A stretch of 64,000 nucleotides of DNA from Arthrobacter subterraneus (GTDB lineage: Bacteria > Actinomycetota > Actinomycetes > Actinomycetales > Micrococcaceae): positions 219,708-283,707 of the forward strand of contig NZ_FNDT01000003.1 of NCBI RefSeq assembly GCF_900099735.1, in the 5' to 3' direction. The position numbers and the translations under genes are program-made. Below, piece by piece: positions 8,450 through 16,453 of the stretch. Each line of letters starts with the position of its first letter. The first letter of the stretch is position 1. A model generated the notes under the pieces. It saw nothing but the letters and a program-made list of their open reading frames with translations. It was not told where the DNA came from and ran no database searches.

Positions 8450-9507
8450 GAATCCTCCTTCAGTGATCCGGCGTCGAGGACAAACCGGTACAACACATCA
8501 CCGGCAACCATGCGGTCGTAGGCCGTGTTGAGCTGGTCGGCGGTCACCAGTTCGATGTCGGATGCGACACCGTGCTCGGCACAGAAATCGAGCATCTGCT
8601 GCGTTTCCGCGATGCCGCCGATGAGGGATCCGGCATAGGTGCGCCGCTTCCGGACCAGCAGCGCGGGGTCCACTGCAGGCATCGGATCGGCGGGCAGCCC
8701 CAGCTGGAACAGGGCTCCGTCCAGCCGCAGGGTGCGGAGCAGTTCGTTGAGGTCATGCGGGGCCGCCACCGTATCGAGGATCACGTCCAGTGTGTTGGCA
8801 GCATCGGCCATGGCGTCCGCATCCCGCGAGACCACCACGTGGTCGGCTCCCAGCTCCCGCGCAGCGTCCACCTTGCCGGGGGACGTGGTGAACACTGTCA
8901 CTTCAGCACCCATCGCCCTGGCGATCTTCACGGCCACATGCCCCAGACCGCCCAGTCCAACGACGCCGACAGCATCACCCTTCTCCACACCAAAATGGTT
9001 CAGCGGGGAGAAGGTGGTGATCCCGGCACAGAGCAGGGGCGCGGCGGCGGCCGGATCCAGGCCCGCCGGTATCCGAAGGACGTACCCCTCATTGACCACA
9101 ATGGACGTCGAGTAACCGCCCTGGGTGATCTCGCCGTCGCGCCTGCGGTCAGGCGTTCCGTAGGTGGCGGTCATCCCGCGTTCGCAGTACTGCTCCAGAC
9201 CGTCGGCGCAGCTCTCACACTCACGGCAGGAGTCCACCATGCAACCGACCCCCACCCGGTCCCCGACCGCAAAGGAGGTGACGGACTCCCCTACCCGGGT
9301 GACCCGGCCGACAATCTCATGGCCGGGCACCAACGGGTAGCGGGCAGCCCCCCACTCACTCCTGGCCGCATGCACATCCGAGTGGCACAATCCGCAGAAT
9401 TCGACGGCGATTTCGACGTCGTCATGTTCCGGCTCCCGGCGTTCAACGGTGGTGCGTCCGAGTCCGCTGGACGGCGAAGTCGCCGCGTAGGCATAGGCAG
9501 TGGTCAT
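8446..9507 (-). CDS. Zinc-dependent NAD(P) alcohol/aldehyde reductase (YahK/cinnamyl-alcohol dehydrogenase type)
   Basis: A 353-residue medium-chain dehydrogenase that reduces aldehydes or oxidises alcohols in the cytosol. Catalytic zinc ligands lie in CGLCHSDVH and PGHEIVG, and the structural zinc site is the four-cysteine lobe C-x2-C-x2-C-x7-C (SCRECESCADGLEQYC). The nucleotide-binding fold has GLGGLGHVAVKIA. The order of motifs and the lack of the HNF-type loop of classical ethanol dehydrogenases point to the broad-specificity YahK/CAD branch. It forms a two-gene unit with the HIT gene. The start is ATG at 9507. Substrate preference is not known. Confidence 0.9.
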   Translation of the reverse strand: MTTAYAYAATSPSSGLGRTTVERREPEHDDVEIAVEFCGLCHSDVHAARSEWGAARYPLVPGHEIVGRVTRVGESVTSFAVGDRVGVGCMVDSCRECESCADGLEQYCERGMTATYGTPDRRRDGEITQGGYSTSIVVNEGYVLRIPAGLDPAAAAPLLCAGITTFSPLNHFGVEKGDAVGVVGLGGLGHVAVKIARAMGAEVTVFTTSPGKVDAARELGADHVVVSRDADAMADAANTLDVILDTVAAPHDLNELLRTLRLDGALFQLGLPADPMPAVDPALLVRKRRTYAGSLIGGIAETQQMLDFCAEHGVASDIELVTADQLNTAYDRMVAGDVLYRFVLDAGSLKEDS

Positions 9508-9558
9508 AGCGGCTACTCTCTCACAACGAGGGTTTTCCGGACGATCAGCTGAGCGCTG

Positions 9559-10389
9559 TCAGGGGCCCGTCGCCACCGGCAGGTCCGCGCGTTGGGACCA
9601 CTGGGACCAGGACCCCGGGTAGAGCGCAGCCCGGAATCCGGCCAGCTCAAGTGCGGCGATCTCGTGGGCAGCGGTGATACCGGACCCGCAGTACACCGCG
9701 ACGTCAGCCGTTTCGGTGATTCCGAGGGCAGCGAACCGCCGTCGCAGCTCGGCTGCTGGCAGGAAGGTTTTCTGCGCCGTCAGGTTACCGGCGGTGGGCG
9801 AGTTCAACGCACCGGGAATGTGTCCCGCCTTCGGATCAACGGGCTCGCTCTCCCCACTGAAACGCTCCGGCGCCCGGGCATCCAGCAGGACACCGCTCCG
9901 GGTGAGGGCGAGGACGTCCTCGGTCCGCACCACGGGCATATGCCCGAAGTCCAGGGTTACGTCGCCCAGGCAGTGCTGCTCCTCACCGCGCTCGGTCCCG
10001 TAACCCGCCGCCAGCCATGCCGCCAGTCCGCCGTCGAGCAGGTGGACACTGGTCAGGCCGGCGTTGCGGAGCAGCCACCATAGCCGCGCGGCCGCAAGAT
10101 TGCCGGTGTCGTCATAGGCGACCACCACGTCGCCGTCGTTGATGCCCCACTGACGGGCCGCTTCCTCCAGCGCCGCCGGCTCGGGCAGCGGATGCCGGCC
10201 CTCGGCGGCGGAGGGGGGCGAACACAGTTGCGTCTCGAGGTCAACGTAGACGGCGCCGGGAATGTGAGCTGATCGGTACTGTTCGTGACCGTGGGGGTTA
10301 CCCAGCGCCCAGCGAACATCCAGCAGGACGGTCTGCCGCCCGGAGGTCATCCGGTTCCGCAGTGCCTGCACGTCCATCAGAGTCTCCAT
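9559..10389 (-). CDS. Two-domain rhodanese-type sulfurtransferase
   Basis: A 276-residue tandem rhodanese that moves sulfane sulfur from thiosulfate or 3-mercaptopyruvate to an acceptor. The N-terminal inactive domain (LLDVRWALGNPHGHEQYRSAHIPGAVYVDL) is followed by an active C-terminal one with YCGSGITA, where the cysteine carries the persulfide; the CGSGxT loop is closer to mercaptopyruvate sulfurtransferases. The start at 10389 has AAGGAG upstream and begins METLMDV; a longer reading frame upstream is not conserved. A perfect inverted repeat sits 23 bp before the start. Function is well supported; the preferred donor is not certain. Confidence 0.92.
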   Translation of the reverse strand: METLMDVQALRNRMTSGRQTVLLDVRWALGNPHGHEQYRSAHIPGAVYVDLETQLCSPPSAAEGRHPLPEPAALEEAARQWGINDGDVVVAYDDTGNLAAARLWWLLRNAGLTSVHLLDGGLAAWLAAGYGTERGEEQHCLGDVTLDFGHMPVVRTEDVLALTRSGVLLDARAPERFSGESEPVDPKAGHIPGALNSPTAGNLTAQKTFLPAAELRRRFAALGITETADVAVYCGSGITAAHEIAALELAGFRAALYPGSWSQWSQRADLPVATGP

Positions 10390-10411
10390 GAAGATCTCCT
10401 TGTGAAAGTGT

Positions 10412-10430
10412 GACCGGTGGCACACCGGTC
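10412..10430. promoter_or_regulatory. Perfect inverted repeat upstream of the rhodanese gene
   Basis: GACCGGTG-gca-CACCGGTC has 8-bp perfect arms and lies just upstream of the sulfurtransferase ribosome-binding site, in the divergent region shared with the phosphatase gene. It is a candidate operator or 5'-UTR hairpin; the factor is unknown. Confidence 0.45.
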
Positions 10431-10538
10431 AGGGTGTGAGCCAAGTTCACCACAGCTTTGTTCCACCCTCCAACCCGGCCCGGCACGCGGTATTGCGGTC
10501 CTCTGGCCCTGCAGGCCGACAAGGGGTACAACAGGGTC

Positions 10539-12218
10539 ATGACAGCTTCACTGGTGCTCGGTCCGATGCTCCGGTACGTTGACGAAACCTCGGCTGCCCT
10601 ATGGGTGGAAACCAGCGAGGCCTGCACTGTGGAACTGCGCGCAGGACCGGACGCGTGGACCGCTTCCACTTTCGGCGCCCACGGTCATCACTACGCCCTG
10701 GTGGAGGCCGCCGGCCTCACGCCGGGCACCACCTCGGAGTACACCGTAACCATCGACGGGGAGCGCTGCTGGCCGGAGCCGGACTCGCCCTTTCCTGCCC
10801 CGTCCATCCGGACGCTGCACCCCGAACGGCGCCTGAGGCTCGCGTTCGGTTCCTGCCGGACCAGCGTTCCCCACGACACCATGGGCAACGCCACCCACGG
10901 CGTCGATGCCCTGCGCGCCTATGCGATGCACCGGGCACACACCGACGACGACGCCCGCCCGGACCTCGTCGCGTTCCTGGGCGATCAGGTCTATGCGGAT
11001 TCCACGAGCAAGGAGATGAAGGAGTTCATCTCCTCCCGCCGGTCGCTGCATGAACCGCCGGGTGAGGAGCTGAAGGACTACGAGGAGTACGCCCACCTCT
11101 ATAAGCTCGCCTGGTCCGACCCCGCGAACCGCTGGCTGCTGTCCACCCTTCCCAGCGCGATGATCTTTGATGACCACGACATCCGCGACGACTGGAACGC
11201 CTCGCTGTCCTGGCGGAAAAAGATGCACGGCACCACGTGGTGGCACGGCCGGATTGTCGCCGGGCTGGCCTCCTACTGGGTGTACCAGCATCTCGGCAAT
11301 CTCTCCTCCGCGGCCCGCGCCGAGGACCCGCTGTGGCAGAAGATCGCCTCGCACCACGGGCCGGAGGAACTGGACCTCACCGCTGACCTTGACTCCTTCG
11401 CCGAGCGCGCGGACGCCGATCCCCTCAGCTACCGCTGGAGCTACTGCCGGGACGTCGGTGACGTAAGGATCATCACCGTGGATTCGAGGGCAGCCCGGGT
11501 CCTTGAACCCGCGCGGCGGTCTCTCCTGGACGAAACTGAACTCACCTGGCTGGATGAGCATTTCCGCGGCGGGGTGCGGCACCTGCTGATTGCGACTTCC
11601 CTGCCCTTCCTGCTCCCCCGGGGTCTTCACCATATTGAGTCGTGGGACGAGGCGCTTGCGGAAGGCGCCTGGGGCAGGCTGGGGTCGAGGATGGGCGAAG
11701 TGCTGCGGCAGGGCCTGGACCTTGAGCACTGGGGCGCGTTCCAGCGCAGCTTCAGGGCCGTTGCGGCGCTCGCCTGCGAGGTGGCGGACGGAAAACGCGG
11801 ACCGGCACCTCAGACCGTCACCTTCCTCTCCGGCGATGTCCACTTCTCCTACATCGCCGAAGTCGACCGGTCCTCCGGCAGCCGGATCCTCCAGGCGGTC
11901 TGCTCACCCATCCGGAACCCCCTGCCGCGTGCCCTGAGGTTCGCGACGGTGGTGATGTCCTACGGCGTCGCCAGCCCGCTGGGGGCGCTGGTGGCCCGCT
12001 CCGCCAGGGTCCCGAAGCCGCCGTTCTCCTGGACGAGCATCAAGGGGCCGTGGTTCGACAACAACCTCGCGCTGCTCGAGGACACCGACAGCGGGCTGCA
12101 GCTGCGGTGGGCTACCGGCGTGGTCAATGACAACCCCGACTCGCCCGAGCTCCAGGAGGTGGCGCGCCATACCATTGCGCCCCGGAGAGCCGGTGCGCCC
12201 CGCAAGGAGCCGGTCTAG
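10539..12218 (+). CDS. PhoD-like metallophosphatase
   Basis: A 559-residue protein of the PhoD-like phosphodiesterase/alkaline phosphatase superfamily. An N-terminal beta-sandwich (~residues 1-95) precedes the metallophosphatase core with FGSCRT, FLGDQVYAD, IFDDHDIRDDWN and FLSGDVHFSY, which supply the metal-binding Asp, Asn and His residues. No signal peptide or Tat motif is visible, so unlike secreted PhoD it is probably cytosolic. The ATG at 10539 begins the conserved region. It is convergent with the metallo-hydrolase gene, and the two ends overlap by 4 bp. The substrate is unknown; phosphodiesters are a family-based guess. Confidence 0.88.
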   Translation: MTASLVLGPMLRYVDETSAALWVETSEACTVELRAGPDAWTASTFGAHGHHYALVEAAGLTPGTTSEYTVTIDGERCWPEPDSPFPAPSIRTLHPERRLRLAFGSCRTSVPHDTMGNATHGVDALRAYAMHRAHTDDDARPDLVAFLGDQVYADSTSKEMKEFISSRRSLHEPPGEELKDYEEYAHLYKLAWSDPANRWLLSTLPSAMIFDDHDIRDDWNASLSWRKKMHGTTWWHGRIVAGLASYWVYQHLGNLSSAARAEDPLWQKIASHHGPEELDLTADLDSFAERADADPLSYRWSYCRDVGDVRIITVDSRAARVLEPARRSLLDETELTWLDEHFRGGVRHLLIATSLPFLLPRGLHHIESWDEALAEGAWGRLGSRMGEVLRQGLDLEHWGAFQRSFRAVAALACEVADGKRGPAPQTVTFLSGDVHFSYIAEVDRSSGSRILQAVCSPIRNPLPRALRFATVVMSYGVASPLGALVARSARVPKPPFSWTSIKGPWFDNNLALLEDTDSGLQLRWATGVVNDNPDSPELQEVARHTIAPRRAGAPRKEPV

Positions 12219-12874
12219 AGGGACACGCTCTCCCCGGGCGCCAGATGGCGGAAATCTGTCCCGTAGTGCTTCCCCAGCCGCGAAACGTGGCCCTCCACCA
12301 TGGCCAGGCCCGTCTCATTCAGCAGCGCGTCATGGATCTGGTGAGCCCGCGGTGCCCGTATGGCGGTGACGAAATCAATCACCTCGGCGGTCTTGGACCA
12401 GGGTGCATGGACGGGCACCAGAAGCGTTTGCACCTGAACACCGTGCGGAACGATGAACGAATCCCCCGGATGGTAGAGGGTTCCTTCGATCAGGTAGCCG
12501 ATGTTCTTCACCAGCGGGATGTGCGGATGGATGAGGGCGTGCTGGCCGCCGAAAGTTTGCACAGCAAATCCTGCGATGGTGTAGCTGCGCTCAGGTTCGA
12601 CGGAGTGCACACGGACCGCTGCGCCGTCGTCCAGTTCCTCCCTCAGTTGCGCAGCCACACCCTCCGGGGCATGAACCGCCATTTCCGGGGCCGCCCGCAG
12701 CGCCGCTGCGATCCGGTCCTTGTCGAAGTGGTCCGCATGCTCATGGGTGATGAGGATGGCGGCTGCTCCGGAAACCGCCTCCTCAACCTCGGAAAAATTC
12801 CCCGGGTCCAGGACCAGGGCGGTTCCGTCCTTCTCCAGACGGACACAGGCATGGGTGAACTTGGTCAACAGCAT
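12215..12874 (-). CDS. MBL-fold metal-dependent hydrolase (UlaG-like)
   Basis: A 219-residue metallo-beta-lactamase-fold hydrolase. It has LVLDPGNF, the metal-binding HEHADH, a later GDSFIVP aspartate loop, and VPVHAPWSK, the order seen in UlaG/RNase Z-like small hydrolases. It begins MLLTKFTHACVRLEKDG, a strand typical of this group (often THACVRLE or GHACVLVE). The start ATG is at 12874. It is divergent from zur (137 bp between starts), but there is no evidence that it is zinc-regulated. The substrate cannot be deduced. Confidence 0.87.
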   Translation of the reverse strand: MLLTKFTHACVRLEKDGTALVLDPGNFSEVEEAVSGAAAILITHEHADHFDKDRIAAALRAAPEMAVHAPEGVAAQLREELDDGAAVRVHSVEPERSYTIAGFAVQTFGGQHALIHPHIPLVKNIGYLIEGTLYHPGDSFIVPHGVQVQTLLVPVHAPWSKTAEVIDFVTAIRAPRAHQIHDALLNETGLAMVEGHVSRLGKHYGTDFRHLAPGESVSL

Positions 12875-13011
12875 GCGCCCACACTATCGCCGTGCTGCGT
12901 CCCTGTCTGCGGCACCCCGCCGGAGATTGGCGGGGGTGCCGGTGCTACCCTTGACGCGAGGTTCAACCCGGAACACCACCGGACTATCGAGAGCGAGGTG
13001 ACCAGCCAGGC

Positions 13012-13443
13012 ATGTCAGCTGGAGCAGGGCAGCCCACCCGCAAGGGGTCGGAGCAGCGTGTTACACGGCAACGCCGGGCGGTCAGTGCCACGCTTGATGA
13101 GCTGGACGACTTCGTGAGCACGCAGGAGCTGTACCGCACCATGCACGAGCGCGGCGAGTCTGTTTCACTGGCCACCGCGTACCGCATCCTGCAGTCAATG
13201 GCCGATGACGGCCTTGTCGATGTGCTGCGGAACGGCGAGGGGGAGGCGGTCTACCGCCGGTGCGCCGTCGAACACCACCATCATCACCTGCTCTGCCGCA
13301 AGTGCGGACGGGCTGTGGAGATCGAGGCGCCGGCAGTCGAGCAGTGGGCGGCCCGCATCGCCCGGGAACACGGGTACACCGAGGTGGCCCATACCGTGGA
13401 GATCTACGGGCTGTGCCCGGAGTGCAGCGCGCCTGGGGCCTAG
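13012..13443 (+). CDS. zur: Zinc-responsive Fur-family repressor Zur
   Basis: A 143-residue Fur-family regulator. The N-terminal winged helix (RQRRAVSATLDELDDFVSTQELYRTM... ATAYRILQSM) binds DNA; the C-terminal part carries the metal sites EHHHHHLLCRKCGR and GLCPEC, where two Cys-x2-Cys pairs form the structural zinc site. The assignment as Zur rather than Fur rests mainly on context: the zinc importer znuABC lies immediately downstream on the opposite strand, and the two 3' ends overlap by 4 bp. A candidate binding site is present ahead of znuA. The start is ATG at 13012. Fur-family membership is certain; zinc specificity is inferred. Confidence 0.88.
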   Translation: MSAGAGQPTRKGSEQRVTRQRRAVSATLDELDDFVSTQELYRTMHERGESVSLATAYRILQSMADDGLVDVLRNGEGEAVYRRCAVEHHHHHLLCRKCGRAVEIEAPAVEQWAARIAREHGYTEVAHTVEIYGLCPECSAPGA

Positions 13444-14321
13444 ATCGGCTGCACCGCGCGTGCTTCGGACCTGGTGGACCGCGTGGAACGGTGCCAGCTG
13501 ATGATCCTGCACACCAGGTAGATCACAAAGGAGATGGTTGTCACGTAGGGGCTGATGGGGATCCGGCCGCCCAGTGCCAGGAGGATGCCGCCCACCACCG
13601 ACGTGCAGGCGAACGCCACGCTGAGCAGGACCACCAGCCGCGGCGACGAAGTGACCTTGAGCGCAGCAGCAGCAGGCGTGATGAGCAGCGCAAGCACCAG
13701 GAGCGCACCGACCACCTGGATGGACAGCGCCACCGATACACCCAGCAGGAACATGAATACCAGCGACAGCCCACGCACCGGGACACCGCGCGCCTCCGCC
13801 AGCTCCGGGTCCACGCTGGCAAAGGTCAGCGGGCGCCAGATGGCGCCGAGGGCGGCCATGACGACGACGGCGCAGCCCGCCAAAAGCGTCAGCTGCACCT
13901 GGTCAACGGAGACAATCTGCCCGGTCAGCAGTCCGAACTTGTTGGCTGCCCTGCCCTCATAGAGCGCCAGGAACAGAATCCCAAGCCCCAGCCCGAACGG
14001 CATGATGACACCGATGATCGAGTTGCGGTCACGGGCCCGGATGCCCATCAAGCCCAGCAGGAGCGCGGCGATCACGGAGCCGACCAGCGAGCCGAACACC
14101 ACGTTCGCCCCGATGAGCAGCGCAAACGCCGCACCGGCGAAGGACAGCTCGGCGATGCCATGCACCGCGAAGGCGAGATCCCGCATCATCACGAAGGTAC
14201 CGATCAGGCCGCCCAGCAGCCCCAGCACCGCGCCGGCCCAGATGGAGTTCTGCACCAGCGGCAGCAGCTCGCTGTAGTTGTCGAACGTGAAGATCGCCCG
14301 GAGCATTTCGTCGAGGGTCAT
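13440..14321 (-). CDS. znuB: Zinc ABC transporter permease ZnuB
   Basis: A 293-residue integral membrane protein of the ABC-3 family with about eight hydrophobic helices. Typical segments are FVMMRDLAFAVHGIAELSFAGAAFALL, the family signature near the first helices, and QVVGALLVLALLITPAAAA towards the end. It forms the channel for metal released by ZnuA. Its ATG overlaps the stop of the ATPase gene by 4 bp, so it is the last gene of znuA-znuC-znuB. The 3' end overlaps that of zur. Specificity for zinc is inferred from the ZnuA loop and the neighbouring Zur. Confidence 0.9.
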   Translation of the reverse strand: MTLDEMLRAIFTFDNYSELLPLVQNSIWAGAVLGLLGGLIGTFVMMRDLAFAVHGIAELSFAGAAFALLIGANVVFGSLVGSVIAALLLGLMGIRARDRNSIIGVIMPFGLGLGILFLALYEGRAANKFGLLTGQIVSVDQVQLTLLAGCAVVVMAALGAIWRPLTFASVDPELAEARGVPVRGLSLVFMFLLGVSVALSIQVVGALLVLALLITPAAAALKVTSSPRLVVLLSVAFACTSVVGGILLALGGRIPISPYVTTISFVIYLVCRIISWHRSTRSTRSEARAVQPI

Positions 14322-15184
14322 GGCTGCGCTGCCTCTGCATGATGATGGTGCGTGGTGGCGTCCGGTAGTCCCACCACAACAATGCGGCCGTTGTTGTGGA
14401 TGACGTCCACCCGGCTGTTGTAGAGCTCGGACAGAACGTCGCTGGTCATCACGTCCTGCGGCCGGCCCACCCGGAACTGCCCGCCGGCCAGGTACAGGAC
14501 GCGGTCAACGTAGTCGATGATCGGGTTGATTTCATGGGTCACGAAGACCACGGCGGTGTTGTGGTCACGGCACTGGTCATTGATCAGCCGGCTCACCGCC
14601 TGCTGGTGGTGCAGGTCCAGCGAAAGCAGCGGCTCATCGCACAGCAGCACCTGCGGGTCCGTGGCGAGGGCCTGCGCCGCACGGAGCCGCTGCTGCTCGC
14701 CGCCGGACAGCCGCCCCACCGGCGCATCCGCGTACGACGACGCGCCCACCTTCTCCAGGAGGGCATCCACAGTCCGGCGGTAGGTTGCTCCGCCGCCGCG
14801 GAACCCCCAGCGGTGGCCGTCCACGCCCAGGCCCACGAGGTCGCGTGCGCGCAGAGGCGTCTCAGCTGCAAATGACTTCTGCTGCGGGATATAGCCGAAC
14901 GCGCGGCTGCCGCGGTGCAGTGCATGACCGTTGACGGTGGCCCGTCCCGAATCCAGCTCCTGCAGGCCGAGAAGCACCCTGAGCAGGCTCGTCTTGCCCG
15001 AGCCGTTAGGGCCGAGGACGGCCAGGAATTCTCCCGGCCGGATGTCCAGGTCAAGATCGTGCCAGAGCGTCCGGCGCCCAAACGAGAGGGAGGCAGAGCG
15101 AAGGCTCACCACAGGGCGAGCGGCAGCACCGCCGTCGTTGGCCACGCGGTCTCCTAGCTGAAGGGATGGGAGTGTCATGGCCAA
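14318..15184 (-). CDS. znuC: Zinc ABC transporter ATP-binding protein ZnuC
   Basis: A 288-residue ABC ATPase with Walker A GPNGSGKTSLL, the Q loop in YIPQQKSF, signature LSGGEQQR, Walker B LLCDEPLLSLD and the switch histidine in VTHEIN. It energises the ZnuAB importer. The C-terminus ends in a short histidine cluster (THHHHAE), unusual for the ATPase and possibly a zinc-sensing or zinc-binding tail. The gene starts only 5 bp after the znuA stop and overlaps znuB by 4 bp. The ATG at 15184 was taken as start; internal alternatives would remove part of a non-conserved N-terminal extension. Confidence 0.92.
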   Translation of the reverse strand: MAMTLPSLQLGDRVANDGGAAARPVVSLRSASLSFGRRTLWHDLDLDIRPGEFLAVLGPNGSGKTSLLRVLLGLQELDSGRATVNGHALHRGSRAFGYIPQQKSFAAETPLRARDLVGLGVDGHRWGFRGGGATYRRTVDALLEKVGASSYADAPVGRLSGGEQQRLRAAQALATDPQVLLCDEPLLSLDLHHQQAVSRLINDQCRDHNTAVVFVTHEINPIIDYVDRVLYLAGGQFRVGRPQDVMTSDVLSELYNSRVDVIHNNGRIVVVGLPDATTHHHHAEAAQP

Positions 15185-15189
15185 TTCTG

Positions 15190-16257
15190 TCAGGACTTCA
15201 GGGCTTCGGCGATGTTGTCGACGTTGGTGCTCATCCAGGACAGGTAGTCCGCACCGTCGGGAAGCGTTTCGGTGAAGTTGACGACGGGCACCGAGGCGGA
15301 CTCCGCCGAACTGCGTACAGCCTGGGTCTGTGGACCCTCGGTTTGTTCGTTATACGCGAGGAACGCGACCGAGCCGTTCTTCACCAGCTCCTGCATCTCG
15401 TTCAGGGCGGCCACCGGAACGTCTGCGTCTTCCTCAATTGCCTCGGTGTAGTCGGCGGGGGTGACGTCCTCCAGGCCGACGGTTTCCAGCAGGTACGCGG
15501 GCACAGGTTCGGTGGCGGCGACGGCCTTGCCTGCGGCCTCCGGTGCAAGCGCCGCTGCCCGCTCCTCGATCGCGGCCAGTTCCTCGGCGAAGCCGGCGGC
15601 GTTCGCCTCATAGGTGTCCGCGTTGTCGGGGTCGAGCGCCCCGAGTTTATCCCCTATGGCGCCGGCGAGCTCCGCCATGGCCGCCAGGTTGTACCAGACG
15701 TGTTCGTTGAAGGAACCGTGCGCGTGTTCGTCCTCGGCGTGAGGCTCCTCCTCCGCGTGAGTGTCCTCGGCGTGAGGTTCCTCCTCCGCGTGAGTGTCCT
15801 CGGCGTGAGTGTCCTCGGCGTGGGGTCCCTCCTCCGCGTGAGTGTCCTCGGCGTGGGGTTCCTCCCCCGCGTCCAGCCCTGCGATGTCGACCGCACTGAG
15901 TACGTACTCGTGATCCATCTCGACGGAATCGGCAAGGGTATGGAGGAACGGGTCATAGCCGCCCCCGTTCTCCACCAGGAGGTCTGCCTTGGAGACTGCA
16001 AGCTTGTCCTGCACCGTAGCCTCGTAGGAGTGCGGATCCTGGCTCAGGCTGTCGACAATCGCGGTCACCTCGACATGTTCCCCGCCGACTGCCTCGACGA
16101 TGTCCCCATAGACGTTGGTGGACGTCACCACCTGCAGCGCGCCTGATGCTGCGTCCCGTTCCGAACTGCCGCCCTCGGGGCCGCAGCCGGCTACCAGCAG
16201 TGGAAGAAGTGCCGAAGCGGCGAGTACCGTCGTCGTTCGCGCGGAAATACTGCGCAT
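15190..16257 (-). CDS. znuA: Zinc ABC transporter substrate-binding lipoprotein ZnuA
   Basis: A 355-residue cluster A-I solute-binding protein anchored by a lipobox (LLVAGCG). It has the family segments STNVYGDIVEAVGGEHVEV, SLSQDPHSYEAT, and EHVWYNLAAM, which provide metal-binding histidines. Between about residues 130 and 179 lies a long acidic, His-rich loop made of an 11-residue repeat (HAEDTHAEEEP and variants), the mark of zinc-specific ZnuA proteins. The start at 16257 has a GAGGGAA ribosome-binding site; an in-frame ATG 27 bp upstream is less likely. The operon is probably repressed by Zur through the palindrome 70 bp upstream. Confidence 0.94.
   Translation of the reverse strand: MRSISARTTTVLAASALLPLLVAGCGPEGGSSERDAASGALQVVTSTNVYGDIVEAVGGEHVEVTAIVDSLSQDPHSYEATVQDKLAVSKADLLVENGGGYDPFLHTLADSVEMDHEYVLSAVDIAGLDAGEEPHAEDTHAEEGPHAEDTHAEDTHAEEEPHAEDTHAEEEPHAEDEHAHGSFNEHVWYNLAAMAELAGAIGDKLGALDPDNADTYEANAAGFAEELAAIEERAAALAPEAAGKAVAATEPVPAYLLETVGLEDVTPADYTEAIEEDADVPVAALNEMQELVKNGSVAFLAYNEQTEGPQTQAVRSSAESASVPVVNFTETLPDGADYLSWMSTNVDNIAEALKS
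15720..15868. repeat. 33-bp coding repeats for the His-rich loop of ZnuA
   Basis: Tandem, partly degenerate 33-bp units (and a 12-bp sub-unit) encode HAEDTHAEEEP-type blocks within znuA. Near-identity of the units at DNA level suggests recent expansion and possible length variation between strains. Confidence 0.8.
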
Positions 16258-16326
16258 GAATGTTCCCTCGATCTGTGTACGCAAGTGGTGTGGTGCCCCG
16301 TGGACTTGTCTAACTCTAACCTAAAC

Positions 16327-16339
16327 GCGAATCATTCGC
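16327..16339. promoter_or_regulatory. Candidate Zur box upstream of znuA
   Basis: GCGAAT-C-ATTCGC is a perfect 13-bp palindrome about 70 bp before the znuA start, next to a TAGAGT -10-like hexamer on the minus strand. Actinobacterial Zur boxes have an AATCATT-type core, which is present here. Repression would block the znuACB promoter. Confidence 0.65.
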
Positions 16340-16352
16340 ATTTCTGTGCCTC

Positions 16353-16397
16353 GCAGCGGGACCAGCCAGAGCGCCTTGCAGCGGGACCAGCCAGAGC
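16353..16397. repeat. 20-bp perfect direct repeat
   Basis: GCAGCGGGACCAGCCAGAGC occurs at 16353-16372 and again at 16378-16397, within a slightly longer, near-identical 25-bp period. It lies between the znuA control region and the terminator of the CNNM gene pair; no function is evident. Confidence 0.85.
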
Positions 16398-16404
16398 ACA
16401 GATC

Positions 16405-16434
16405 AGGGCCCTCCGCCGACCGGCGAAGGACCCT
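16405..16434 (-). terminator. Terminator hairpin after the CNNM gene pair
   Basis: On the minus strand a 13-bp stem (two G-U pairs) closes a 4-base loop: AGGGTCCTTCGCC pairs with GGCGGAGGGCCCT. There is no clear U run, as is common in actinobacteria. It starts 19 bp after the stop of the gene ending at 16454. Confidence 0.7.
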
Positions 16435-16453
16435 GAAGCTGCGGCCCGGCGGG

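Noticed and set aside
13260..14342. 360-codon plus-strand frame opposite znuB
   Set aside because: Translation is dominated by Arg, Gln, His and Asp; znuB on the other strand has a full set of membrane helices.
15720..15868. CRISPR-like or non-coding repeats
   Set aside because: The repeats are in frame and encode the His-rich metal loop of ZnuA.
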